Shown here in pieces: positions 1 through 6,056 of a DNA stretch of 6,576 bases. Source of the stretch: an uncultured Clostridia bacterium. Its GTDB lineage: Bacteria > Bacillota > Clostridia > Oscillospirales > Ruminococcaceae. Every line of letters begins with the position of its first letter. The stretch's first letter is position 1. A program made the translations under genes and the position numbers. The notes beneath the pieces were generated by a model, which worked only from the letters and a program-made list of their open reading frames with translations, was not told the origin of the DNA and ran no database searches. The stretch covers positions 1-6,576 of the forward strand of contig CAMVBT010000143.1 in assembly GCA_947165805.1 (NCBI GenBank), read 5' to 3'.

Positions 1-1
1 G

Positions 2-1660
2 CAGCACGGCGAAAATCGTGGAGGAGAACGCCATGCCATCGGCGGCGAGCAGCACGGCGCCAATGACGCTCAGCAGCAGGATCAGGGGAACAACGACGAG
101 GAACAGGCTCCCGCCGATGGTGCCCCCGACAGGCGCACCCCCGAGCAGAAAAAGAAGGTTCAGATACGCCGCAACAAGCTGCTGAAGAAAAAGCTCGTGA
201 CCGACCGCAAGGCGGCGAAAGAAGAAGCAAACGCGGGTTCCGTAGATTTCGACGGCATCAAGCATACATCGAGCCTCAAGCATAATGCCAGGACGGATGA
301 CGCTGCCGATTATATCGGCTATGCCGGTATAGGAGCGACTGTTGCCGGATCTCTCGGTTCTACCGTGCTGAAAGGTGCTTCAAGCGGCTTTGGCGCGATG
401 TCGGAGGCTGTCGGCAATGGCATAGGCGCTTTGTCCGGCAATAAAGATTTCAATATAGCCGGGAAACAATTAAAGAACGATGCGGGCGAGTTCAATAAGA
501 AGCTTGACTCCCAGACCGGAGTTGATGTCTTTGAATCTATGAATGCCGCTGGTGCCGCGCTCGGTACGCTTAGCGGAGGCATAAAAATGTCCTCCAATAT
601 TTACCGTGCGACAAAAAACAAGAATAAGCACAAGCGCAAGGCGGCAGCATTCAGAGCCGCTGCGGGAGGCCTCGGAATGGCTTCCAGCGCGACATCGGGA
701 CTTGTAAGCGCGGGCAATCTCGGACTGTTCGGAACACGCTCGACGGTAGAAGGCTCCGGCTCCCAGAAGGCAGCCGGTATCCTCGGAATGGTCAGCGGCG
801 CTACGGGTCTTGGAGCCAATATCCTTGATTATCTCGGCAACCGTTCGGAAAGGGAGAGCCATAAGACCACAGTCAAGGATATCAATGATCTGAAAAACGC
901 GAAAGGCGCCTCCGTTGATACAAACCTTAACGACGCGAGGACCACTCTCGAGGGCTTCAAGGGCAGAAAAACAAGCGAGCTTACCGACGAAGAAAAAGAT
1001 CAGCTCAAGCAGGCGCGTGAGAAGCGTCATACCGCGAAGGCTCAGAAATACGCCATGGCACAGGCCGCGAAGCTGCACGAGCAGCGCTCGACTGAGTCTC
1101 AGAAGGGGCTTATCTCTATGCTGAGCGGTATCTCATCATTTACCGGATCGACGATCACAGGCATATCAAAGCTGCTGGGCAACACGCAGGGCTTGCTCGG
1201 ATTGGCGGGAACGGCATTCACCGCTCTCGGCGGTATCGGCAAGACGATAGGCGGCCTCAAGGATTTTGCTTCCAAGAAAAAGGAGCAGAAGAAGCTCGGG
1301 GCAAAGAAGCGTGAAGTCGTTAAGGAATATCTCGATGAGAAGATAAGGAAGATAAAGACTCAGGCGGAGCAGATGACTCTGGACAACGGCGAGAGAAGAC
1401 AGCTCGGCGCAAAGGGTGCCACGCTGTCCGATGATGAGGCGAAGCGTATAGCTCTCCTGCGTCTCGGCGTTGATATACCCGACGATGAGGTCACGATAAG
1501 CGCGGAGAATATGGACGAAGCTTTCAAGAAGCTCACCGAAAAGCGCGCGAACAACATACTCAAAGCCGACACGGGATCAAAGGAGGAGATGCTCACAGCA
1601 CTCGGCCTCGATACCAGCGCGCGGTTTGAGGATGTCGTTGCGGCCCTCAGCGCGGACTGA
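2..1660 (+). CDS. Unrecognised Gly/Ala/Lys-rich protein with repeated hydrophobic modules, 5'-truncated by window
   Basis: The frame is open from base 2 to the TGA at 1658-1660, giving 552 visible residues. The GTG at 197 has no ribosome binding site before it, so the true start lies upstream. Residues 1-50 are a hydrophilic Gln/His/Gly/Asp linker in which an 11-base unit at 1-11 recurs in frame at 49-59; a basic stretch follows. Gly/Ala/Ser-rich hydrophobic segments lie near residues 105-145, 178-197, 215-245, 255-280, 366-393 and 395-423, punctuated by Lys/Arg-rich stretches (about 203-213 and 424-437). The last 115 residues are charged and probably helical. I see no Cys or Trp and only one Pro after residue 66. 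No catalytic motif or signal peptide is visible. The pattern recalls membrane-inserting toxin regions, secreted effectors, or the tails of large DUF4157 (eCIS core) proteins of clostridia, but that is inference. A terminator follows directly, so this is the last gene of its unit. Confidence 0.85.
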   Translation, partial: QHGENRGGERHAIGGEQHGANDAQQQDQGNNDEEQAPADGAPDRRTPEQKKKVQIRRNKLLKKKLVTDRKAAKEEANAGSVDFDGIKHTSSLKHNARTDDAADYIGYAGIGATVAGSLGSTVLKGASSGFGAMSEAVGNGIGALSGNKDFNIAGKQLKNDAGEFNKKLDSQTGVDVFESMNAAGAALGTLSGGIKMSSNIYRATKNKNKHKRKAAAFRAAAGGLGMASSATSGLVSAGNLGLFGTRSTVEGSGSQKAAGILGMVSGATGLGANILDYLGNRSERESHKTTVKDINDLKNAKGASVDTNLNDARTTLEGFKGRKTSELTDEEKDQLKQAREKRHTAKAQKYAMAQAAKLHEQRSTESQKGLISMLSGISSFTGSTITGISKLLGNTQGLLGLAGTAFTALGGIGKTIGGLKDFASKKKEQKKLGAKKREVVKEYLDEKIRKIKTQAEQMTLDNGERRQLGAKGATLSDDEAKRIALLRLGVDIPDDEVTISAENMDEAFKKLTEKRANNILKADTGSKEEMLTALGLDTSARFEDVVAALSAD

Positions 1661-1677
1661 CAATAAAAGAAAAATGT

Positions 1678-1710
1678 ACGGCCCCGGAAAATATCCGGGG
1701 CCGTTTTTTT
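1678..1710 (+). terminator. Intrinsic terminator of the Gly-rich protein gene
   Basis: A perfect 10-bp stem (ACGGCCCCGG at 1678-1687 and CCGGGGCCGT at 1695-1704) encloses a 7-base AT loop. It runs into seven T residues at 1704-1710 and is preceded by an A-rich stretch. It lies 17 bases after the stop codon and separates the upstream unit from the ATP-grasp unit. Confidence 0.95.
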
Positions 1711-1740
1711 ATGATGAAGAACGAAACTGATATAAAAGTG

Positions 1741-1769
1741 TTGCAAATATCATAATAGTATGATATAAT
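1741..1769 (+). promoter_or_regulatory. SigA-type extended -10 promoter for the ATP-grasp unit
   Basis: TTGCAA at 1741-1746 (4 of 6 matches to TTGACA) is followed after exactly 17 bases by a perfect TATAAT at 1764-1769. A TG dinucleotide at 1761-1762 makes it an extended -10. Transcription should start near 1776, giving a leader of about 26 bases before the preferred TTG start. Confidence 0.85.
1747..1766. promoter_or_regulatory. Candidate operator: 8-bp inverted repeat between -35 and -10
   Basis: ATATCATA (1747-1754) and TATGATAT (1759-1766) are exact reverse complements separated by four bases (atag). The dyad fills the promoter spacer and overlaps the first bases of the -10, where a repressor would block RNA polymerase. 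The region is AT-rich, so chance contributes, and no regulator gene is in the window. The regulatory role is inferred. Confidence 0.45.
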
Positions 1770-1786
1770 AGCCGTATATGTGTTAG

Positions 1787-1792
1787 AAGGAG
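1787..1792 (+). promoter_or_regulatory. Shine-Dalgarno site that favours the TTG start at 1802
   Basis: AAGGAG at 1787-1792 directly abuts the TTG at 1793, leaving no spacer there. It sits nine bases before the in-frame TTG at 1802. The second TTG is therefore the better start and trims three residues from the longest reading. Confidence 0.75.
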
Positions 1793-1801
1793 TTGTTTGT
1801 T

Positions 1802-3493
1802 TTGCGGAATATAGTGGTAGTAAGCTGCGTTTCCACGGGAAAGAACTTTCTGAATGATATACGCTGCCGGGGATATATGCCGGTAGTCGTTGATGTTCCT
1901 TTTGTAGGCACGGAGGAGACCGTAAAGCCTATGCAGGCGATGCAGGAGAGCATATATGCCGGAATGAGCCGCGATATACCGATAATACGCGGTTATGGGA
2001 GCTATGATGAGCTTCTCGCGCGGGTCAGGGAGTATGAGCCATTGCTGGTGCTGGCGGGCTCGGAGTTCGGCGTGCCATGCGCGACAAGGCTCGCGGAAGA
2101 CCTCGGGCTGCCGTGCAATCCGTCCTCCCGCATACCCGCGATGACACAGAAGGCCGAGATGCACAAGGCTCTGAAGGAATACGGCATACGCTGCATCGAG
2201 GGTCGGATAATAAGCTCTGTCGAGGACGCTATGGAATTCTATGACAGCCTCGGGACAGATGATTTTGTGATAAAGTGGAGCCGCGCCGCGGGAACTCAGG
2301 GAGTTCATCTCTGTCACGGACGCGATCAGGTGACAGAAGCGGTCGGAAAGGCTCTTGCCGACCCGTTCATCGACAACGGCGAAAAGGTCGGGCTTCTGAT
2401 GCAGGAGAGGATAAGAGGCGAGGAATACATAGTCAATACCGTTTCCCGCGGCGGAAAGCACCGCGCCGTTTCGGTATGGCATTACAGCAAGGTCGAGATG
2501 CCGGACGGCTCGTATGTTTACAACTACGGCGAGACTGTGAACACACTTGACATCGGGGCTTCGAGGATGGTGCGCTACGCTTTTGACGTGCTCGATGCCA
2601 TCGGCATAAAGAACGGCCCCGTGCACGGCGAATATATGATCGATGGGCGCGGCCCCGTGCTTATGGAGGTGAACTGCCGTCCTATGGGCGGAAGTATGCC
2701 GGAGGAGTTTCTTGAGAGCATCTGCGGTCATCATGAGACAGACGTCATACTTGACACATATCTTGACCCGGACAGGATAGAGACCGACCGGAACATATAT
2801 TACCGCATGAAGCGCAAGGGCGCGTTCAAGCTGTTCATACTGCCGCACGATACGGTGGCGAAGACCGCTCCGGTGATACAGATAGTCAGGAGATTGAGGA
2901 GCTACTACAAGGCTTCGTTCGGCTGGGCAGGCAGGGAAGAGCGGCTGCCGCGTACCACCGATATGGAGAACGCGGGCGGCATAGTGTATCTGATGCACGA
3001 GGACGAACAGGTCGTGATGAACGACCTTGAACTGCTGCATAAGCTGGAGATGCATTATCCGAAGATACTGTTCGGTGACGCGGAAATACCGCCGCGCAGC
3101 GACAGGGTATCCGCGGATATCGCGGAGGTAATGAAAGAGACGTGCTGCCGCGGCACGACTCTGATCCTCACCGACCGGGATACACAGGTGCAGGGCGCGC
3201 TGTCCGTCGATACGGAGAGACTGAGCACGACGTTCAGCGGATTTGAACAGGGCATACTCGATCTGACGGAGCCTGCTTCGTATGCGGATACGGAGAGTAT
3301 CCTCGAGCGCATTTTCCTGTTCACCGACAAGATAAAGGAGGGCGGCAGGTTCATAATACCCGAGTCCTCGTATATCAATATGCCCTATGGCATAGACGGC
3401 ATGGAAGCGGTGCTGCTCGTTGCGGGAATGAGGCTTGAGATGCCGCTCTCCGGCGACAGCAGAGCGCTTATCGCCTCGGTGACAAAGAGATGA
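1802..3493 (+). CDS. ATP-grasp ligase (amino-acid/peptide ligase-like) with C-terminal methyltransferase-like region
   Basis: This is a predicted cytoplasmic ATP-dependent carboxylate-amine ligase of 563 residues. Residues 1-110 form the Rossmann-like pre-ATP-grasp domain, opening with a hydrophobic strand (RNIVVVS). The ATP-grasp fold follows: K117 as the first nucleotide-binding lysine, K158 in VIKW, the flexible loop G164-T-Q-G-V, the E202 and E207-E208-Y hinge region, and metal ligands E277 (HGEY), E289 and N291 in MEVNCRPMGG. This layout is that of PurK/BacD/carnosine-synthase-type ligases, which join two amino acids or load an acyl phosphate onto an amine; the substrate cannot be read from sequence. 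It is longer than BacD-type ligases (roughly 400-470 residues). Residues about 430-563 resemble the second half of a class I methyltransferase (IKEGGRFIIP, then VAGMRLEMP), without an obvious SAM-binding GxGxG. Expression is probably from the promoter at 1741. The remnant of a MATE exporter starts 25 bases downstream. Confidence 0.88.
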   Translation: MRNIVVVSCVSTGKNFLNDIRCRGYMPVVVDVPFVGTEETVKPMQAMQESIYAGMSRDIPIIRGYGSYDELLARVREYEPLLVLAGSEFGVPCATRLAEDLGLPCNPSSRIPAMTQKAEMHKALKEYGIRCIEGRIISSVEDAMEFYDSLGTDDFVIKWSRAAGTQGVHLCHGRDQVTEAVGKALADPFIDNGEKVGLLMQERIRGEEYIVNTVSRGGKHRAVSVWHYSKVEMPDGSYVYNYGETVNTLDIGASRMVRYAFDVLDAIGIKNGPVHGEYMIDGRGPVLMEVNCRPMGGSMPEEFLESICGHHETDVILDTYLDPDRIETDRNIYYRMKRKGAFKLFILPHDTVAKTAPVIQIVRRLRSYYKASFGWAGREERLPRTTDMENAGGIVYLMHEDEQVVMNDLELLHKLEMHYPKILFGDAEIPPRSDRVSADIAEVMKETCCRGTTLILTDRDTQVQGALSVDTERLSTTFSGFEQGILDLTEPASYADTESILERIFLFTDKIKEGGRFIIPESSYINMPYGIDGMEAVLLVAGMRLEMPLSGDSRALIASVTKR

Positions 3494-3674
3494 GCTGTCG
3501 GATGGATGACCGGTCATAATGGAAACCGATAACAGTAAACGTAACGACAGACTCCTGCGGAAGAAGCTGCGGGGTTACCTGATACCTATGATGCTGACTA
3601 TGGCAGCTTTTTCGTTGAGCGAGTTCGTTGACATTATGATAGTGTCGAACCTGCTCGGCAGCAAGGCTGTTGCA

Positions 3675-3779
3675 GAATATATATTTTATCATAAACCCGA
3701 TCTGCGATAGTGAGAACGGGCTTCCGATCTTTATTATCTCCGCGAGCAGCTTCATATCGCCTTTACCGGGTATGCGCAT
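3675..3779 (-). pseudogene. Inverted internal MATE segment
   Basis: Read on the minus strand, these bases encode MRIPGKGDMKLLAEIIKIG followed by SPFSLSQIGFMIKYIF. This fits the segment at the start of the second half of MATE transporters, where a polar linker (often LKxILKIGxP) leads into a helix. The flanking pieces of the same gene are on the plus strand. A TAG codon lies immediately upstream in this minus-strand frame, and the match fades on both sides. It has no ribosome binding site and is best read as a rearranged scrap, not an independent gene. Confidence 0.65.
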
Positions 3780-3785
3780 CTATAT

Positions 3786-3802
3786 ATCGGCTTTTTGCCG
3801 AT
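3786..3802. repeat. Small hairpin at the right-hand rearrangement junction
   Basis: ATCGGC (3786-3791) and GCCGAT (3797-3802) form a perfect 6-bp stem around five T residues. It sits where homology passes from the inverted MATE piece to the forward HATPase-like piece. It could have promoted the rearrangement, or be ordinary coding sequence, since it encodes part of the HATPase-domain start. Confidence 0.5.
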
Positions 3803-4132
3803 GTGAGCGCTGCGGCATCGGTGCCTCCGTGTCCGTGCGCACCGCCCTGCTGATAGAGGAAATGGCTTTATAACTTCGCAATTACGACAAGGGCGGCGGC
3901 TATATGGATCTGATAGTCAGAGTGTCCGATGACAGCATGACCATCGATCTGCGCAGCATCGGCTTTCAGGCAGATCCGTCACAGGATTCCGACCGCGATA
4001 TCGCGGAGAATATAAAGCTGCTCCGTTCGATAGCGACCGATATCGAGAGCAGCTACATAATGGGTATGAACAATATCCATATCAGGCTCCGGCGCAGTGA
4101 TACCGCAAAGGACGGTCAGCAACAGGCATGAC

Positions 4133-4174
4133 CGGCGCATACGGAAGTAAACTCCGGGATGCGCCGTTTTTTTT
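4133..4174 (+). terminator. Intrinsic terminator of the ATP-grasp/MATE unit
   Basis: An 8-bp outer stem (CGGCGCAT at 4133-4140 and ATGCGCCG at 4159-4166) contains a 4-bp inner stem (CGGA at 4142-4145 and TCCG at 4153-4156). Eight T residues follow at 4167-4174. It begins one base after the last stop codon of the pseudogene, so the end of the old unit is preserved although the gene is broken. Confidence 0.93.
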
Positions 4175-4177
4175 AGT

Positions 4178-4207
4178 TTGACACCATAAATTTATAAAAA
4201 ATATCAT
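4178..4207 (+). promoter_or_regulatory. Candidate promoter A for the ABC exporter operon
   Basis: A perfect TTGACA at 4178-4183 is followed after 18 bases by TATCAT at 4202-4207 (5 of 6 matches). It starts right after the T-tract of the preceding terminator, so the ABC unit is separately transcribed. The -10 is embedded in ATATCATA, the arm also seen at the ligase promoter. Confidence 0.6.
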
Positions 4208-4215
4208 ATTTCTTA

Positions 4216-4244
4216 TTGATTTTTTTGTCAGAATATGTTATTAT
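4216..4244 (+). promoter_or_regulatory. Candidate promoter B for the ABC exporter operon (extended -10)
   Basis: TTGATT at 4216-4221 is followed after 17 bases by TATTAT at 4239-4244 (5 of 6 matches), with TG at 4236-4237 as an extended -10 element. The start would be near 4251. It lies 9 bases downstream of promoter A's -10. The stretch is very AT-rich, so only one of the two may be real. Confidence 0.5.
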
Positions 4245-4291
4245 ATAAACTCAATGAGTAAAAACGATTACACGATGACGCTGTGAAGAAC

Positions 4292-4297
4292 GGAGGT
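4292..4297 (+). promoter_or_regulatory. Shine-Dalgarno site fixing the first ABC gene's start at ATG 4304
   Basis: GGAGGT at 4292-4297 is six bases before the ATG at 4304. The in-frame GTG at 4283 lies upstream of this site and would place it inside the coding region, so the shorter reading is preferred. Confidence 0.9.
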
Positions 4298-4303
4298 AAC
4301 GAT

Positions 4304-6043
4304 ATGTTCCTGCTTCGCTGGCTCTGGAAGAATATGAAGGGCGACCGGGCGATATATTGCCTTGCGCTCTGCATGACCGTGATATGTCAGGCTATGCACC
4401 TTATCGCGCCGCACATAACACAGGAGATAATAGACACGTTCCTTGTGGGTGAGGAAGCCGCGGAAAACCTGCGCACCGGCACCGACAGGCTTGTTTTCAT
4501 GCTATGCGCGATGATAGGGTTCACGCTGCTGCGCTGTGTGATACAGTACAGCTCGAATATGTGCTACGAGCACACCTCGCAGGGGCTTATCTACCGCGTC
4601 AGGAAGGTGCTGTTCGACAACATCGAGTCGCAGGACGCCCGGTTCTACGATTCCCACCGCACCGGCGACGTCATGACCGTGGTGACCGGAGACCTCGAAA
4701 TGGTGCGCCACTCTATCGCGTGGATAATCAAGACTACCCTCGAGTGCATAGTGCTGTTCTCCGCGACGATGATATACTTCTTTACGATAGACTGGCTCAT
4801 GGCGCTCTGTATGCTCATAATGGCGCCGATGATACTTATTATAACCAAGAGCTTCCGTAAGGCGGTAGGCCCGTTCTATGTCAGCCTGCGCGAGAAGCTC
4901 TCCGACATGAACACCCGCGCCGAGGAGAACATATCGGGCAACCGCGTCGTCAAGGCCTTTGCCCGTGAGGACACCGAGGAGGAGCGCTTCGATGTTTGCA
5001 ACAAGGCATATAACGAAGCGAACAAGAAAGCCGCGTTCACATGGCTGAAATATTTCCCCGGGCTGGAGATCACAGCGCAGAGTTTAAGCGTTATATGCGT
5101 CCTGTTCGGCGGCATATTCGTAGCGTGGGGAAGGCTGACGTTCGGCGAGTATGCGGCGTTCGCGGGGCTTGTGTGGACGCTTTCCAACCCGATGAGGACG
5201 CTCGGGAACATCGTAAACGATTATCAGCGCTTCACGGCCTCCGCGAACAAGATAATCGAGCTCTATTACAGCAAGCCCTTCATCACCGACCGCGAGGACG
5301 CCGACGACGTTCCCGGAAGGCTCGAGGGCAGGGTGGAGTTTAAGAACGTATCCTTCGGCTACGGAAAAACGCAGGTGCTCCGCGATATCAGCTTCACAGC
5401 CGAGCCCGGTGAGACCGTCGCGATAATGGGCGCGACCGGCAGCGGCAAGACCTCGCTGATAAACCTGATACCGCGCATCTACGATACGACCGGCGGACAG
5501 GTGCTTGTGGACGGCCATGACGTGCGGAAGATGAAGCTGAAACAGCTCCGCGGCGGCATAGGCATCGCGACGCAGGACGTGCTGCTGTATTCCGATACCA
5601 TTGAGGGCAATATCTCGTTCGGCAACATTGATCTGCCGGAGGAGGAAGTGGAAAAGTACGCGAAAGCCGCCGACGCCCACGATTTCATCACACATACCCC
5701 CGACGGCTACGATACCATAATCGGCGAGCGCGGAGTCGGGCTCTCCGGCGGGCAGAAGCAGCGCATATCGCTCGCGAGAGCTCTTGCCGTCAAGCCGTCG
5801 ATACTGATACTCGACGACACCACCTCGGCGGTCGATCTCGAGACCGAGAGAAACATACAGAACGCGCTCGACGAGCTTGATTTCCCGTGTACGAAGATAA
5901 TAATAGCCCAGCGCATCACCACGACGCGCCGCGCGGACAAGATAATCGTGCTGAAAGACGGTACAATCGCGGAGATCGGAACGCACGAGGAACTGATACG
6001 GCAGAACGGCTACTACCGCGAAGTCTACGATCTTCAGAAGTAA
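4304..6043 (+). CDS. ABC half-transporter (TMD-NBD), degenerate-site subunit of a heterodimeric exporter
   Basis: This 579-residue membrane protein has the usual half-exporter length. Six membrane segments lie near residues 16-36, 62-83, 138-160, 161-183, 256-275 and 282-305, forming a type IV (ABC_membrane) domain. The nucleotide-binding domain has A-loop Y353, Walker A GATGSGKT at 376-383, Q-loop Q424, signature LSGGQ at 480-484, Walker B ILILD ending at D504, and D-loop SAVD at 508-511. The catalytic Glu after Walker B is Asp (D505) and the switch His is Gln (Q536, in IIIAQRI). In heterodimeric exporters such as TM287/288 and BmrCD, one subunit carries such substitutions, so its own Walker site binds ATP with little hydrolysis. 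Its canonical LSGGQ would complete the active site of the partner encoded 13 bases downstream. The likely role is export of a lipophilic drug, peptide or lipid; the substrate is unknown. Confidence 0.95.
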   Translation: MFLLRWLWKNMKGDRAIYCLALCMTVICQAMHLIAPHITQEIIDTFLVGEEAAENLRTGTDRLVFMLCAMIGFTLLRCVIQYSSNMCYEHTSQGLIYRVRKVLFDNIESQDARFYDSHRTGDVMTVVTGDLEMVRHSIAWIIKTTLECIVLFSATMIYFFTIDWLMALCMLIMAPMILIITKSFRKAVGPFYVSLREKLSDMNTRAEENISGNRVVKAFAREDTEEERFDVCNKAYNEANKKAAFTWLKYFPGLEITAQSLSVICVLFGGIFVAWGRLTFGEYAAFAGLVWTLSNPMRTLGNIVNDYQRFTASANKIIELYYSKPFITDREDADDVPGRLEGRVEFKNVSFGYGKTQVLRDISFTAEPGETVAIMGATGSGKTSLINLIPRIYDTTGGQVLVDGHDVRKMKLKQLRGGIGIATQDVLLYSDTIEGNISFGNIDLPEEEVEKYAKAADAHDFITHTPDGYDTIIGERGVGLSGGQKQRISLARALAVKPSILILDDTTSAVDLETERNIQNALDELDFPCTKIIIAQRITTTRRADKIIVLKDGTIAEIGTHEELIRQNGYYREVYDLQK

Positions 6044-6056
6044 GGGGGGAGCATAA

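Larger units (their letters stand above)
3519..4131 (+). pseudogene. Remnant of a MATE transporter fused to a C-terminal HATPase-like domain
   Basis: Three pieces of one gene remain. At 3519-3674 the frame encodes a typical MATE N-terminus (LRGYLIPMMLTMAAFSLSEF, then VDIMIVSNLLGSKAVA). At about 3675-3779 the homology switches to the opposite strand. From about 3786 to 4131 the + strand encodes a domain like the C-terminus of MATE proteins that carry an anti-sigma/histidine-kinase-type ATPase domain: RTALLIEEMA (N-box-like), a VRVSDDSMTIDLRS strand pair, and a final IMGMNNIHIRL. A TAA at 3871-3873 interrupts that frame, and a TAG at 3708-3710 ends the N-terminal frame. Intact MATE proteins alone need about 440 residues, so most of the transporter is missing. 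It lies 25 bases after the ligase gene with no promoter of its own seen, and was probably its co-transcribed exporter. Family assignment comes from recognition of motifs, not from a search. Confidence 0.8.

Noticed and set aside
470..1078. A 202-codon minus-strand open frame within the Gly-rich gene
   Set aside because: It has no ribosome binding site or domain and lies inside a longer + strand frame with consistent codon use.
1747..1766. The promoter dyad as a terminator or RNA hairpin
   Set aside because: It lies upstream of the predicted transcription start and is AT-only apart from three bases, so it would act as DNA, not RNA.
1709..3517. A 602-codon open frame on the minus strand opposite the ATP-grasp gene
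   Set aside because: It lacks recognisable motifs and is rich in His, Arg and Tyr as expected from antisense reading of a codon-biased gene; the + strand has full ATP-grasp motifs, promoter and ribosome binding site.
3670..3873. A 67-codon + strand frame starting at TTG 3670 as an independent small gene
   Set aside because: Its first part is antisense to the inverted MATE segment and its last part is the start of the HATPase-like domain, so it is a chimera created by the rearrangement.
4254..4286. A 10-codon frame (MSKNDYTMTL) just before the first ABC gene, considered as a leader peptide
   Set aside because: No ribosome binding site precedes it, it would begin about three bases from the predicted promoter B start, and there is no attenuator hairpin or run of regulatory codons.
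4283..4303. GTG at 4283 as start of the first ABC gene
   Set aside because: The GGAGGT ribosome binding site at 4292-4297 lies downstream of it and is ideally spaced for ATG 4304.
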